A stretch of DNA of 64,000 nucleotides from Steroidobacteraceae bacterium (GCA_017853555.1 JAFMJH010000004.1:62001-126000), one strand, 5' to 3'; shown: positions 1-9,177, numbered from the stretch's first letter. Translations and numbers: made by a program. Notes: generated by a model from the sequence alone, not told the origin.

Positions 1-64
1 TCTGATACAGCCGGCTGACGTACTGCATCTTGCGCTCGCTGCAGGATTGACCCTGATCGCGCAT
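1..64 (-). CDS. Possible start of a downstream gene, cut by the window edge
   Basis: On the minus strand an ATG at 64 opens a frame with no stop to the left edge (21 codons: begins MRDQGQSCSERK). It starts 8 bases after the stop of the peptide-binding protein, the spacing expected of a next gene in the same operon. The peptide is too short to assign, and it could be non-coding. No family recognised. Confidence 0.25.
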   Translation of the reverse strand, partial: MRDQGQSCSERKMQYVSRLYQ

Positions 65-72
65 GCGACAAC

Positions 73-1656
73 TCAGCGTGGTGCGACCGACATCATCCAG
101 GTCGGATAAACGCCGCGCGGATTATCGGCGAAACCCTGTACCCGGGCCGCCACGAGTCGCCGTCCGACCAGATAGTACACTGGCGCAACAGGCTGATCCG
201 CGAGTGCGATCGACTCGGCCTCACGCAAGATCGCGGCGCGACGCTGCACGTCGACTTCACGCGACGCCGCTTCGAGCCTCTCGTCGAATTTAGGGTTCGC
301 ATACCCCGAGGTATTCACAGCACCCGCAGAGCCGGTCGACACCATTCGCTCCAAATAAGCGTACGGATCGCTCGCCGACGCCACCCACACGGTACGGACT
401 GCGTCGAAATCACCTTTGCCGATCTCGGCAAACAAGGCCTTGGATTCTTTGGATTCCAAATCGACTTTGACTCCGCCGCGCGACCACATCGCGCCGATCG
501 TGACGGCAACCTTGCGGTTCAAGTCGGTGTTCGGAAAACCGAGTCGCATTCTGAGAGGTTTATCGTTCGTGTAGCCCGCCGCCGCCAGCAAGCGCTGCGC
601 CTCGGCAACGCGTTTGCCCGGAAGCCAAGCCGCGAAGTCCGGCTTGGCGGCGTTGCCGTAGTTGAGGACACCGGGCGGGACAAAAGAATAACCCTCGACG
701 CCCGGAAACCCGATCACCGCGCGTGCGATCGCCTCGCGCTCGATCAACATCGAAAGTGCACGCCGGACGCGTGCGTCAGCCGCCGGACCGCGACGGGTAT
801 TGAATACGATGACTTCGTTGGCCAGTCCGCGCATCACTTTCAGGCGCGGATCGCGCGAAGATTGCAGATCAGCCGCGCGGTCGGGCGGGACCACCATCAC
901 GAAATCAAGCTCGCCGGCGTTGAATCGGCGCAGCAAGGTGGCCGGATCGCTGATCGGATAGTGGTACACACCGTCGAGCGTCACGCGGTCGGCCGCCCAG
1001 AAATTTGCGTTGCGCCGCAGGCGGACATAGGCGTTGGGACGCCATTCCTCGAGCACGAAGGGCCCGTTACTCACGAAATTCTCGGGTCGCACCCAAGCCG
1101 CGCCGTATTTCTCGATCACGTGACGTGGCACGGGCATGGCGGCGGCCATCATCGAATCGACCAGGTAAGGCGCGGGATTTTCAAGATCGATCCGGACGGT
1201 ACGCGCATCGGGGGCGCTGACGCCGAGTTCGGTGGGCGGTTTTACGCCTGTCGCTACTGCACGGGCGTTGCGGATCGGGAACAAACGCGACGCCAAAGGA
1301 AAGGCCGTCGCCGGATCGAGCATGCGCTGGAACGACCACACCCAATCGGCTGCAGTGAGCGGCTTGCCGTCGGACCAACGCGAATTCGGACGCAGCTTGA
1401 AGAGATACGTTTTGCCATCGGCACTGATGGTCCAGGACTCGGCGGCGCCGGGAATCGGCCGCCCATTCATGCCGGGGGTCGAAAGACTCATGAACATGTC
1501 GAGAATGACCAGCTGCTCGCCGGGCAGCGCGACTTTGTGCGGATCGAGTGTGGCGGGGTCGTCGGTACCGACCCTATGAAATATTCGCTCGGCAGCTTCG
1601 ATGCTGCCCGCCCACATCATGAGCCAAACGAACAGAACGGCGAGATTGCGTTTCAT
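73..1656 (-). CDS. ABC transporter substrate-binding protein, oligopeptide type (SBP_bac_5, OppA/MppA-like)
   Basis: A 527-residue periplasmic solute-binding protein that would capture peptides or similar ligands for an ABC importer. The N terminus is a Sec signal (MKRNLAVLF..., cleavage near SIEA/AE). The mature protein shows the family pattern: the N-terminal DPATLDPHK segment, a DGKPLTAADWVWSFQRMLDP region around residues 100-120, and GPFVLEEWRPN near residue 200. Length fits OppA. I chose the ATG at 1656 because the longer frame adds residues in front of the signal peptide. No permease or ATPase gene is visible; if present it lies beyond the left edge. It is divergent from the SDR gene across about 87 bases. 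Ligand unknown. Confidence 0.9.
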   Translation of the reverse strand: MKRNLAVLFVWLMMWAGSIEAAERIFHRVGTDDPATLDPHKVALPGEQLVILDMFMSLSTPGMNGRPIPGAAESWTISADGKTYLFKLRPNSRWSDGKPLTAADWVWSFQRMLDPATAFPLASRLFPIRNARAVATGVKPPTELGVSAPDARTVRIDLENPAPYLVDSMMAAAMPVPRHVIEKYGAAWVRPENFVSNGPFVLEEWRPNAYVRLRRNANFWAADRVTLDGVYHYPISDPATLLRRFNAGELDFVMVVPPDRAADLQSSRDPRLKVMRGLANEVIVFNTRRGPAADARVRRALSMLIEREAIARAVIGFPGVEGYSFVPPGVLNYGNAAKPDFAAWLPGKRVAEAQRLLAAAGYTNDKPLRMRLGFPNTDLNRKVAVTIGAMWSRGGVKVDLESKESKALFAEIGKGDFDAVRTVWVASASDPYAYLERMVSTGSAGAVNTSGYANPKFDERLEAASREVDVQRRAAILREAESIALADQPVAPVYYLVGRRLVAARVQGFADNPRGVYPTWMMSVAPR

Positions 1657-1743
1657 GGGCTTCCACTCTACCCGAACGTCCGCTCGAAAATCCCCGCTAC
1701 AATGTACCGGTCGTTCAGCCATCCGACACGCCGAGGGGCAAAC

Positions 1744-2496
1744 GTGAAATTCACCGATCGCGTGGTACTCGTCACCGGCAGCAGTTCAGGCATCGGTCGT
1801 GCCGTGGCCGTGGCATTCGCCGCGCAGGGCGCGGCGGTCGTGGTTAACTACCCGAGCGAACGCGAAGCCGACGCAGCGCACAGCGTCGTCAACCGCATAG
1901 TCGCCGAGGGCGGAAATGCCGCGGCCATATGCGCAGATGTCAGCAGCGAAGTCGATGTCGCGGCACTCATCGCCGAGGCGCACCGCCGCTTCGGTCGCAT
2001 CGACGTACTCGTCAACAATGCCGGAATCGCCGCCGCCGGCGCCGTACATGAAATGCCGGTCTCGCTATGGGACCGCGTGATAGCCGTCCATTTGCGCGGA
2101 ACATTTTTGATGACGCGTGCGGTATTGCCCGAGATGTATGCCAGGAACTCCGGCCGCATCATCAACACCGCTTCGCAACTCGCCTACAAAGGCGCGCCGG
2201 GCTTCGCCGCCTACACAGCCGCCAAAGGAGCGATGCTCTCCTTCACGCGCAGCACCGCCCTCGAAATCGGCCCGCGCAACATCACCATCAACTGCGTCGC
2301 ACCCGGCGCAACGCATACCCCCATCCTCGACGACGTGCCGGCCGCCGTTCTCGAGGACATACGCCGAGCGATTCCGGTCGGGCGCATCGCGGACGTCGAC
2401 GACATCGTACCGACCTATCTGTTCCTTGCCGCCGACGAAGCTCGTCACTATCAAGGTCAATGTTTGAGTCCGAACGGCGGCGACGTATTCTTGTAG
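1744..2496 (+). CDS. SDR family NAD(P)-dependent oxidoreductase
   Basis: A 250-residue classical short-chain dehydrogenase/reductase. The cofactor motif TGSSSGIG is at residues 11-18, NNAG near 91-94, the catalytic Ser in NTASQ, and the YTAAK catalytic Tyr/Lys at about 157/161; the C-terminal part keeps the PG(A)T segment. The start is GTG at 1744, preceded by a GAGGGG Shine-Dalgarno-like stretch; an upstream in-frame ATG at 1702 would add an atypical leader. The family reduces or oxidises carbonyl/alcohol groups of small molecules, often 3-oxoacyl thioesters. It lies 51 bases before the AlkB-like gene on the same strand, so it may oxidise an alcohol made by that enzyme (inference). Confidence 0.9.
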   Translation: MKFTDRVVLVTGSSSGIGRAVAVAFAAQGAAVVVNYPSEREADAAHSVVNRIVAEGGNAAAICADVSSEVDVAALIAEAHRRFGRIDVLVNNAGIAAAGAVHEMPVSLWDRVIAVHLRGTFLMTRAVLPEMYARNSGRIINTASQLAYKGAPGFAAYTAAKGAMLSFTRSTALEIGPRNITINCVAPGATHTPILDDVPAAVLEDIRRAIPVGRIADVDDIVPTYLFLAADEARHYQGQCLSPNGGDVFL

Positions 2497-2547
2497 CGAG
2501 CCGAACGCCGCCTCCGACATCCGGTTTCCCCGGAGTACACTCCCCGC

Positions 2548-3558
2548 ATGCCTCGATATTTTCTCGCTTATCTCATCCCCGCCACTGCGGCACTCGGCAT
2601 GTTGCTGGGTGGCAGTTGGAGCTGGGTCACACCCGTCGTCACCTTCGCCGCAATTCCGGCGGTCGATTGGTGGCTGGGCGCCGATCCGCGACCCATTGCA
2701 ACACCGCCTACCGTCCGCGCGAATCTGCCACTGTATCTGGCTCTGCCGGTTCAATACGGCTTGATCGTCTTGCTCGCGACACGTCTTGCCGACACGGTCG
2801 AGCCTGTCGAGTACCTTGGATGGATCGTTTCAACCGGACTCGCGAGCGCATCGCTTGGCATCGTGGTCGCACATGAACTCGTGCATCGACGGAATCGCAT
2901 CGAGTATTGGTGTGGCAAATTATTGTTGCTGCCGGTGCTGTACATGCATTTCGCGATAGAACACGTGCGCGGACACCACGAGCGCGTGGCGACATCCGCC
3001 GATCCCGCGAGCGCTGCAGGCGGAGTTTCGCTCTACCGATTTCTACCGCGTAGCGTGACGGGGCAATTGCGCTCCGCATGGCGTCTCGAAGCCGCGCGCC
3101 TGAAAAGAAAAGATCGGCCGACCCTCTGCCGGGACAACGAAATGCTCGGCATCTGCGCAATCCAGATCATCTGGATCACCGGCTGGGCGGTGTTCGACTT
3201 GCGCGTCGCGCTCGCACTCATCCTGACGGCAGCGATCGCCGTGTCGCTGCTCGAAATCATCAACTATGTCGAACATTACGGGTTACGCCGAAGCACGGAC
3301 GCGAACGGCCGCCCCGAACCGGTACGTGCGCAACACTCCTGGAACAGCGACCACCGGGCAAGTCGCGCGATGCTGTTCGAGTTGCCCCGACACACCGATC
3401 ACCACATGAGCGGGGCACGTCCCTATTCCACCTTGCAAAGCGTGCCGCACGCGCCGCACCTGCCGGCAGGATACCCCGCGATGGTTCTGCTTGCGCTGGT
3501 TCCGCCTCTTTGGTTCAAGGTGATGGACCCACGCGTGCAGACCGTGAGTCGTCTTTGA
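2548..3558 (+). CDS. AlkB-like membrane diiron hydroxylase (alkane 1-monooxygenase / desaturase superfamily)
   Basis: A 336-residue integral membrane non-haem diiron enzyme. All histidine motifs typical of AlkB are present: HELVH at residue 109, EHVRGHH at 138-144, NYVEHYGL at 239-246 and HTDHH at 282-286. Hydrophobic stretches before the first box and between the boxes fit the six-helix fold. Family members hydroxylate terminal CH3 groups of alkanes, fatty acids or related chains using rubredoxin-delivered electrons; no rubredoxin gene is seen here. It is shorter than classical AlkB (about 400 residues), so the substrate may differ. Its stop overlaps the TTG start of the methyltransferase (TTGA), which implies translational coupling. 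Confidence 0.85.
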   Translation: MPRYFLAYLIPATAALGMLLGGSWSWVTPVVTFAAIPAVDWWLGADPRPIATPPTVRANLPLYLALPVQYGLIVLLATRLADTVEPVEYLGWIVSTGLASASLGIVVAHELVHRRNRIEYWCGKLLLLPVLYMHFAIEHVRGHHERVATSADPASAAGGVSLYRFLPRSVTGQLRSAWRLEAARLKRKDRPTLCRDNEMLGICAIQIIWITGWAVFDLRVALALILTAAIAVSLLEIINYVEHYGLRRSTDANGRPEPVRAQHSWNSDHRASRAMLFELPRHTDHHMSGARPYSTLQSVPHAPHLPAGYPAMVLLALVPPLWFKVMDPRVQTVSRL

Positions 3559-4739
3559 AGACCGCGCGCAACGCGCTCGCTCCGCGCTACGAACTCGACG
3601 AACGTGCCCGACTGTCGTTCGTAAGAGACTTGCGCCGCTACGTGCTCGACGAACTGGCCCGAGGTTTGCGAGGCGACTACCACGCGCACGTTGAACCGAA
3701 ACTCGCGAGCCGTCGCACACCGACGCCGCAAGCCATTCATGGAGCGATGCGCTCGCGGGACAGCTTTCGCTTCTATTCCGCGCTGCGCACCACTTCGCAG
3801 GATATGCTTTATCAATACAACCGCGCTGCCATCGAGCGCGATCGAGAACGCCTGCGCGTCACGGCCGCCCGACTCGATGCACGTCACCGCCACACCGGCT
3901 CTCTCCGGCTGCGATCAGATTTAATAGTCCCGCGATCGGTATCGGCGATCGACATCCACTTGATGCCGGGAAGCTATCACACGGAATATGAAAAAGATGA
4001 TCTGACGATGGGAGCGGTGTACGAGAATCGACTCGCGAGCTCGACCTTCGGGCTCTTCGGGCCCAATTTGGACGATATCGGCCGATCGATCGCGACGTTC
4101 GTCTCGATGCGAAATCCGCTACTGCGTCCACGAGCCATCTTGGATCTCGGCTGCACGGTGGGGCACAACACGGGTCCGTGGAAGGAGGTCTACCCTCAAG
4201 CCGAGGTTTACGGCATCGACGTTGCGGCTCCGTGCCTGCGTTATGCACGCGCGCGCGCCTTGTCGCAACGCCGTGCAATCCATTTTGCCCAGATGGACGC
4301 CAGGAAACTCGACTTTCCCGATGCCAGCTTCGATATCGTCTTCTCCTCGATGTTTTTACATGAGGTTCCTGCACGCGACATTCCGAAAGTGCTCGGCGAA
4401 GCCCATCGCATATTGCGACCCGGCGGGTTGATGCTGCATATGGAGTTGCCACCCCAAAACCAGCTCTCGCCGTGGGATTCCTTCTATCTGGATTGGGATG
4501 GTCACTTCAACAACGAGCCTTTTTATCGCGGATTCCGTGCGATGAACCTCCGCCGAATCGTGGTTGCGGCCGGTTTCAATGAATCGAACTACGAACAACA
4601 TGTCGTGCCGTCTTTGCATGCGCTCGGGCCGGGAGCCTGGCGTGCGGCATTGCGGTCGCATCGCACCGTCGATGGCGAAACCGGAAGGCTCGCAACAGGG
4701 GTGCGTTGGTTCTGCTTCGGCGCGTCGAAGTCGCAATGA
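3555..4739 (+). CDS. SAM-dependent methyltransferase (class I) with a long N-terminal extension
   Basis: 394 residues if translation starts at the TTG at 3555, which overlaps the AlkB stop. No better start exists between there and the conserved part. Residues 195-204 (ILDLGCTVGH) form the SAM-binding motif I, and an acidic end of strand beta-2 follows (YGIDVA); DFPDASFDIVFS and HRILRPGG match the Methyltransf_11/25 core. About 190 residues precede the fold, helix-rich and rich in Arg, with no motif I recognise. The ORF is open further upstream, but that would be antiparallel in meaning to the AlkB gene and is not credible. The next gene starts in its stop codon (ATGA). Substrate unknown; context suggests a lipid-like or chain-hydroxylated molecule. 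Confidence 0.8.
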   Translation: MKTARNALAPRYELDERARLSFVRDLRRYVLDELARGLRGDYHAHVEPKLASRRTPTPQAIHGAMRSRDSFRFYSALRTTSQDMLYQYNRAAIERDRERLRVTAARLDARHRHTGSLRLRSDLIVPRSVSAIDIHLMPGSYHTEYEKDDLTMGAVYENRLASSTFGLFGPNLDDIGRSIATFVSMRNPLLRPRAILDLGCTVGHNTGPWKEVYPQAEVYGIDVAAPCLRYARARALSQRRAIHFAQMDARKLDFPDASFDIVFSSMFLHEVPARDIPKVLGEAHRILRPGGLMLHMELPPQNQLSPWDSFYLDWDGHFNNEPFYRGFRAMNLRRIVVAAGFNESNYEQHVVPSLHALGPGAWRAALRSHRTVDGETGRLATGVRWFCFGASKSQ

Positions 4740-5977
4740 TCGGCACCACCAAGACGACGAAGTTCTTCGGCTGGCGCGTCGTGTTTGCCTCCACCATCGG
4801 ATTGGCTTGCGGAATCGCGACTCTCGGCGCCGCGACCTTCAGCATTTTCGTCGGACCGATCCGTGCCGAAATGGGTTGGACGCAAAGCTCGGCCTACGCC
4901 GCGCTGCTGGCGGTCACCGTCACGGCCTCGCTGCTGTCACCTCTGATGGGCGCAATCATCGACCGGTTTGGCGCACGGCGCGTAATCCTGTTCGGTTTCG
5001 TCGCCGAGGTGTCCGTCTTTGCCTCATTCGCACTTCAAGATGCGACGCTTTGGAGCTTCTACCTGCGCTATTTCCTGTTCGCGGCACTCGCGCTGGGGAC
5101 GACCCACGTCGCTTTCGCTCGAGTTCTCACTCTTTGGTTCGATCGGCGACGCGGCCTCGCGCTCGGCATAGCCCTTTCCGGTGTCGGTCTTGGCGGATTC
5201 GTTTGGCCTTTGTACGTGCAGTGGATGATCGATCACTACGGTTGGCGCACGGCGTATCTGTTGCTGGCTGCCACGATCGCGATCGTGGTCTTGCCGACGA
5301 TATTGCTATTCGTCCGCGACGATCCGAGCACTCTCGGCCAACATCGCGACGGCGTCGCCTCCAGTCTCGCGCGCGCATCGACAACGGGCACGACGCTCGG
5401 TGTCGCCAGTCGCAGTCCGATCTTTTGGCTGGTACTCGGGACCTTTTTCCTGATCGGCTTCACCGTTCAGGGCGTGCAAATGCATCTCGTGCCGCTCATG
5501 ACGAGCCGCGGCATCTCGCCCATGGTGGCAGCACTGGCGCAGTCCCTGCTGTTTCTCGCGGTAACGAGCGGCCGTCTCGTCACCGGTTGGCTGATGGATC
5601 GATTTTTCGCCCCTCGCGTCGCGCTTGGTTTTCTGCTGGCACCGATCATCGGCATTGGTCTGTTGTCTCTGGAGCTGCCCACGATGATGCTCGTGGGCGC
5701 GGCATTGATGATCGGTCTCGCCGTCGGCGCCGAAGTCGACGTGCTGGCCTATCTGACCGGTCGCTACTTCGGAACACGCCATTACGCGCGCATCTACGGA
5801 TCGTTTTACGGCGCTTATTCGCTGAGTGGCGGGCTGGGGCCACTCGCCACGGCCTTCGTCGCGGAACGCCACGGATATTCCACCGCCATGCTGTGCCTGG
5901 CGGGCATGCTCGCCGTCGGGTGCATCATGCTCTACCGCTTTCCGCAATTTGCCCCGGACGGGCATGCCCTACGCTGA
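4736..5977 (+). CDS. MFS transporter
   Basis: A 413-residue, about 12-helix major facilitator. An MFS A-motif-like loop follows helix 2 (GAIIDRFGARR) and the second-half equivalent is GWLMDRFFAPR. The first helix begins FFGWRVVFAST, as in OFA (oxalate/formate antiporter-like) and monocarboxylate-type carriers. I set the start at the ATG at 4736, which forms an ATGA overlap with the methyltransferase stop; an upstream start at 4706 would overlap the coding end by more. It is the third member of the coupled AlkB-methyltransferase-MFS unit, so it may import the substrate or export the product. Its 3' end overlaps the convergent membrane-protein gene by 9 bases. Confidence 0.88.
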   Translation: MIGTTKTTKFFGWRVVFASTIGLACGIATLGAATFSIFVGPIRAEMGWTQSSAYAALLAVTVTASLLSPLMGAIIDRFGARRVILFGFVAEVSVFASFALQDATLWSFYLRYFLFAALALGTTHVAFARVLTLWFDRRRGLALGIALSGVGLGGFVWPLYVQWMIDHYGWRTAYLLLAATIAIVVLPTILLFVRDDPSTLGQHRDGVASSLARASTTGTTLGVASRSPIFWLVLGTFFLIGFTVQGVQMHLVPLMTSRGISPMVAALAQSLLFLAVTSGRLVTGWLMDRFFAPRVALGFLLAPIIGIGLLSLELPTMMLVGAALMIGLAVGAEVDVLAYLTGRYFGTRHYARIYGSFYGAYSLSGGLGPLATAFVAERHGYSTAMLCLAGMLAVGCIMLYRFPQFAPDGHALR

Positions 5978-6913
5978 AAGTTTTTGCCGCGCCATCTCGG
6001 CTTTTTGATGCATGGGAGTTCGCGCGGCGAGCCAAGCCGCGATCACGATGCCCGCCGCGAGCAGTGTCAATTTCAGCGCGTGATCCTCGGGATGTTCCCA
6101 GAACTCGGTGAACAAGTGCCATCGGCCGCCCAGCTCGACGGCGTTCCAGGCGACGATCGCGGTCGGGATGCCGTAGCGAATCGCCGTCGTCACTTTCCAG
6201 AATTTCATCAGGCGTCGGAACAAGTAGACAGCCCAGATCATGTTGAGTGCGAAAATCGCGTAAGCAATCGGGTGGCGGTCACCGACGAACCTGTCGTCAT
6301 AGAGAAACAGGAGAAAGAGATAGAAGAACCAGATCACGTAGATGGTCTCGAGCGCGGTGATTCCGGCAAAACTGCGTTGATGTTCTGGGTGCGGCTTGCC
6401 CGTGCGCAAGCCGGCGTTGCGCTGGAAAAATATGAAGAAATTGCATTTGGTCTCTTTGTTGAACAGAAAGTAGACGAGCGTCGCCCCCATCACGCCGATC
6501 GACGACATCATGACGAGATACTCGGCTTTGGTGGCGATGGCGCCGGGTTTCAGCGGATCCATCAAGTCCGGCACGCCCAAAGTGTCGGCGGACCAAACGA
6601 ACGCGAACTCGACCCAGCCTGTCCACAAGAAGGTTCCGGCCCAAAAACCCAACCATGTCGCAGACACTTCGTTGTTGTTGCGCATGCCGAACCAAAGCAG
6701 CAACGCACCAAAAAACCCCATGCCGATCGCCGATTCGTAGACATAGCCGGGACCCGGCCAGATGTCTTCCATCATGATCATCACGGTATGGCCGAGCGCC
6801 TGGACCACGAAAACGATCATGAACGCAACCAGCCCTATCCAAGGCGGTCGATAGAGCACCCCTTTCCATCCGCCCTGCTTAGCGACCGGATCGATACCTA
6901 CGGCGTTCGTCAT
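5969..6913 (-). CDS. Polytopic membrane protein of unknown function
   Basis: 314 residues from the ATG at 6913, which has a GGGGGTG ribosome-binding stretch just upstream; a longer frame reaching 6985 lacks one. I count about seven or eight hydrophobic helices, with a lipid-facing composition rich in W, F and M. Histidines cluster in loops (HTVMIMMED, KPHPEHQRS, WHLFTEFWEHPEDH), which could ligate a metal or haem, but no known motif is complete. The C terminus is charged and cytoplasmic-looking. I do not recognise the family. It is a single gene, convergent with the MFS gene and downstream of the AmiD-like gene on the same strand by 117 bases. Confidence 0.7.
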   Translation of the reverse strand: MTNAVGIDPVAKQGGWKGVLYRPPWIGLVAFMIVFVVQALGHTVMIMMEDIWPGPGYVYESAIGMGFFGALLLWFGMRNNNEVSATWLGFWAGTFLWTGWVEFAFVWSADTLGVPDLMDPLKPGAIATKAEYLVMMSSIGVMGATLVYFLFNKETKCNFFIFFQRNAGLRTGKPHPEHQRSFAGITALETIYVIWFFYLFLLFLYDDRFVGDRHPIAYAIFALNMIWAVYLFRRLMKFWKVTTAIRYGIPTAIVAWNAVELGGRWHLFTEFWEHPEDHALKLTLLAAGIVIAAWLAARTPMHQKAEMARQKLSA

Positions 6914-7030
6914 GATCACCCCCGATTTAGACGAGGCTATAGGTATGCCATCGACTTCGACAATTGGCAACATGTTTGCAGTCAACTAAAGCCCGGACAC
7001 CACGATCAATCCATATCTGGTGCATCTCCC

Positions 7031-7906
7031 TCAGTCTGCCGCGAAGGTCTTCCAATCCCCGTCGCCATCTCTAAGCTGCCAACCGTCCGCGCGACCCATC
7101 ACTTCAAGTAGTGCCGCCGTCTCCGCGTCGGGAACGCCGTCGAAACGCGCGGGGCGATACCGCATCTGGAAGGCTGCGATGACCCGGCGCGTTGGCTCAT
7201 CGAGTGTCGCGCTCGAAGGCACGCGATAGCCGACTGCCTCGAGCTTTTTTTGGAACCACTCGATCGACGGTACGGCGTTGACGAACCCGGCGCGTGCCTC
7301 GGCAACCATGACCTCGTTAGGCCACGGAACCACCCCTTCCTCGGCAAGCCGCCGCCAGGGGAAATTGGGACCGGGATCCGTTTTTCGTTGTGGCGCGATG
7401 TCGCTGTGCCCGACGATGTTGAACGGTGCGATGCGGTGACGCCGCACGATGTCGCGAACCAAGGACACGACGACATCGATTTGCGCCGGCGGGTAAGCCG
7501 CGAAATTCGTGCTGCGAGCGTCATCGCCGGCGTTGACGATTTCGATCCCGATGGATGTTGCATTGAGCTGGGAATCGCCGCGCCAATACGATTGCCCCGC
7601 GTGCCACGCACGATGCGTTTCATCCACGAGCCTGTAGATGCGCGGCGGGCTCGCGCCGACAAGATAATGGCTGCTGACCCGGTTTGCGCCGCTGTTGCGG
7701 GTCAGTTCTTCGACGGAGCGCGCAAAATCGAGTTGCGTGAAGTGGAGGACGACGTAGCGCACCCGGCTGTCATGGTTGGCACTTCGATAGCCGACCTCGA
7801 TCGGAAGTCCATCAAAAGTCGTCGATGCGCATCCGGCCAGCAAGCCGAACGTCATGCATGCGACGACGGCCAGTGCGCTCGAGGCACGCACGCGGGCGCG
7901 GTTCAC
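7031..7906 (-). CDS. N-acetylmuramoyl-L-alanine amidase, AmiD-like lipoprotein (Amidase_2 plus peptidoglycan-binding domain)
   Basis: A 291-residue outer-membrane-type lipoprotein: signal sequence with lipobox LLAGC about residues 22-26. The Amidase_2/PGRP domain carries the zinc ligands: His in VVLHFTQ near residue 55, His in VGHSD near 165 and Asp in TDPGP near 176. It would cleave the amide between MurNAc and the stem peptide, including anhydro-muropeptides. A C-terminal helical peptidoglycan-binding module (IEWFQKKL... to LEVMG) follows. The start is GTG at 7906, overlapping the stop of the dipeptidase gene as GTGA; the longer frame upstream is antisense-like filler. Coupling to the dipeptidase suggests a shared role in muropeptide turnover. 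Confidence 0.87.
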   Translation of the reverse strand: MNRARVRASSALAVVACMTFGLLAGCASTTFDGLPIEVGYRSANHDSRVRYVVLHFTQLDFARSVEELTRNSGANRVSSHYLVGASPPRIYRLVDETHRAWHAGQSYWRGDSQLNATSIGIEIVNAGDDARSTNFAAYPPAQIDVVVSLVRDIVRRHRIAPFNIVGHSDIAPQRKTDPGPNFPWRRLAEEGVVPWPNEVMVAEARAGFVNAVPSIEWFQKKLEAVGYRVPSSATLDEPTRRVIAAFQMRYRPARFDGVPDAETAALLEVMGRADGWQLRDGDGDWKTFAAD

Positions 7907-9177
7907 TCGGCAGGTTTCGAGAACTGCATGATCGACGGCGTTCGCTCTTTTTGCAGGCGCTGCGCAACAGACTCGGCCTGCCCCCACGCACGCAGCAGGT
8001 TTTCGCCGGCGAGCTTCTTGAGGTCGCGATCCGACCACCCACGACGAATGAGCTCGGCGAACAGCTTCGGGTAACCGGTTACGTCTTCCAAACCTTCAGG
8101 CCACCACTCGTTGCCGTCGTAGTCGCCACCCAGACCGACGTGGTCGACGCCGGCGACCTTGCGTATGTGCTCGATGTGATCAGCCACCATCGCGATGGTG
8201 GTCGGCGGCAACTTGAGTGCCGCATAGCCTTCGCTGCGGATTCTTTCGGCTTCGGCCGGTGTCGCCGCCGCCCGCGCACGCAAGCCGATCTCGGCCAGCG
8301 CCGGTTGCAACACTTTGTCGAGATCGCAATTGATGAAGCTCGAAACGAAAGTCACCATCACGACACCCCCATTGCGCGGCAACTCGCGCAAGATGTCGTC
8401 GGGGACGTTGCGCGGCACGCCGCACAAGGCCTTCGCCGAGGAATGCGAAAAAATCACCGGCGCTTCGGCGATGCGCAACGCATCGGCCATGGTGCTCGGC
8501 GCTGCGTGTGACAAGTCGACGAGCATGCCGAGCCGATTCATCTCGCGCACGACTTCTTTGCCGAACGGCGTCAGGCCGTTGTTGCGGGGCTGCAGCGGTG
8601 CGGCGGCATCCGCCCAGTCGAGATGCGAATTGTGCGTCAACGCCATGTAACGCACGCCGAGCGCGTAATAGGTTCGCAATGCGCCGATCGAGTTTTCGAG
8701 CCCATAACCGCCTTCCATGCCCAGCATCGAGGCGATCTTGCCGGCTCGCTTTGCAGCACGGACATCGGCCACGGAACCGGCGAACATCAATTGATCCGGA
8801 TAGCGATCGATGATGCGACGTGCGATATCGATCTGTTCGAGCTGTTGCCGCGCATACGGACCCGACCCCTCGCCGGGGATGTACACCGACCAAAACTGTG
8901 CGCCGATACCACCGGCACGCAAACGCGCAAAGTCGGTATTGCCTTTCGTGGGCTGGCGCAAGTCGTACGCGATGACATCGAAGGGCGCTGCGGAATTACG
9001 GCGTATCGCCATCGGCAAGTCGTTGTGCCCGTCGATGAGAATGGCGGAACGCAGCAGGGCTCGCGCGTGCTTCACGGCCGCATCTTCGGCTGCAACAGCC
9101 GGGCGCACGAACAGCGCGGCGAGCATGACCCATGATGCGCAGAGCGAGGCGACGCGAGACCGAGTTTTGGTGTTCAT
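7903..9177 (-). CDS. Membrane dipeptidase (peptidase family M19), exported
   Basis: A 424-residue zinc dipeptidase of the renal-dipeptidase family, with a Sec signal (MNTKTRSRVASLC..., cleavage near AVAAED). The HxD metal motif is DGHNDLP at residues 48-54. Other family marks are GMEGGYGLENSIGALRTYYALGVRYMALTHN, where the full pattern spans about residues 150-180, VDLSHA, PVIFSHSSAK and GGDYDG. It would hydrolyse dipeptides, often with D-residues at the C-terminal side, in the periplasm. I prefer ATG 9177 over the longer frame from 9225 because it begins the signal peptide. It is divergent from the APC permease and translationally coupled to the AmiD-like amidase. Confidence 0.92.
   Translation of the reverse strand: MNTKTRSRVASLCASWVMLAALFVRPAVAAEDAAVKHARALLRSAILIDGHNDLPMAIRRNSAAPFDVIAYDLRQPTKGNTDFARLRAGGIGAQFWSVYIPGEGSGPYARQQLEQIDIARRIIDRYPDQLMFAGSVADVRAAKRAGKIASMLGMEGGYGLENSIGALRTYYALGVRYMALTHNSHLDWADAAAPLQPRNNGLTPFGKEVVREMNRLGMLVDLSHAAPSTMADALRIAEAPVIFSHSSAKALCGVPRNVPDDILRELPRNGGVVMVTFVSSFINCDLDKVLQPALAEIGLRARAAATPAEAERIRSEGYAALKLPPTTIAMVADHIEHIRKVAGVDHVGLGGDYDGNEWWPEGLEDVTGYPKLFAELIRRGWSDRDLKKLAGENLLRAWGQAESVAQRLQKERTPSIMQFSKPAE

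Noticed and set aside
862-1743. Long open frame in front of the SDR gene on the plus strand
   Set aside because: It is the antisense of the peptide-binding protein gene; the SDR fold begins at the GTG at 1744.
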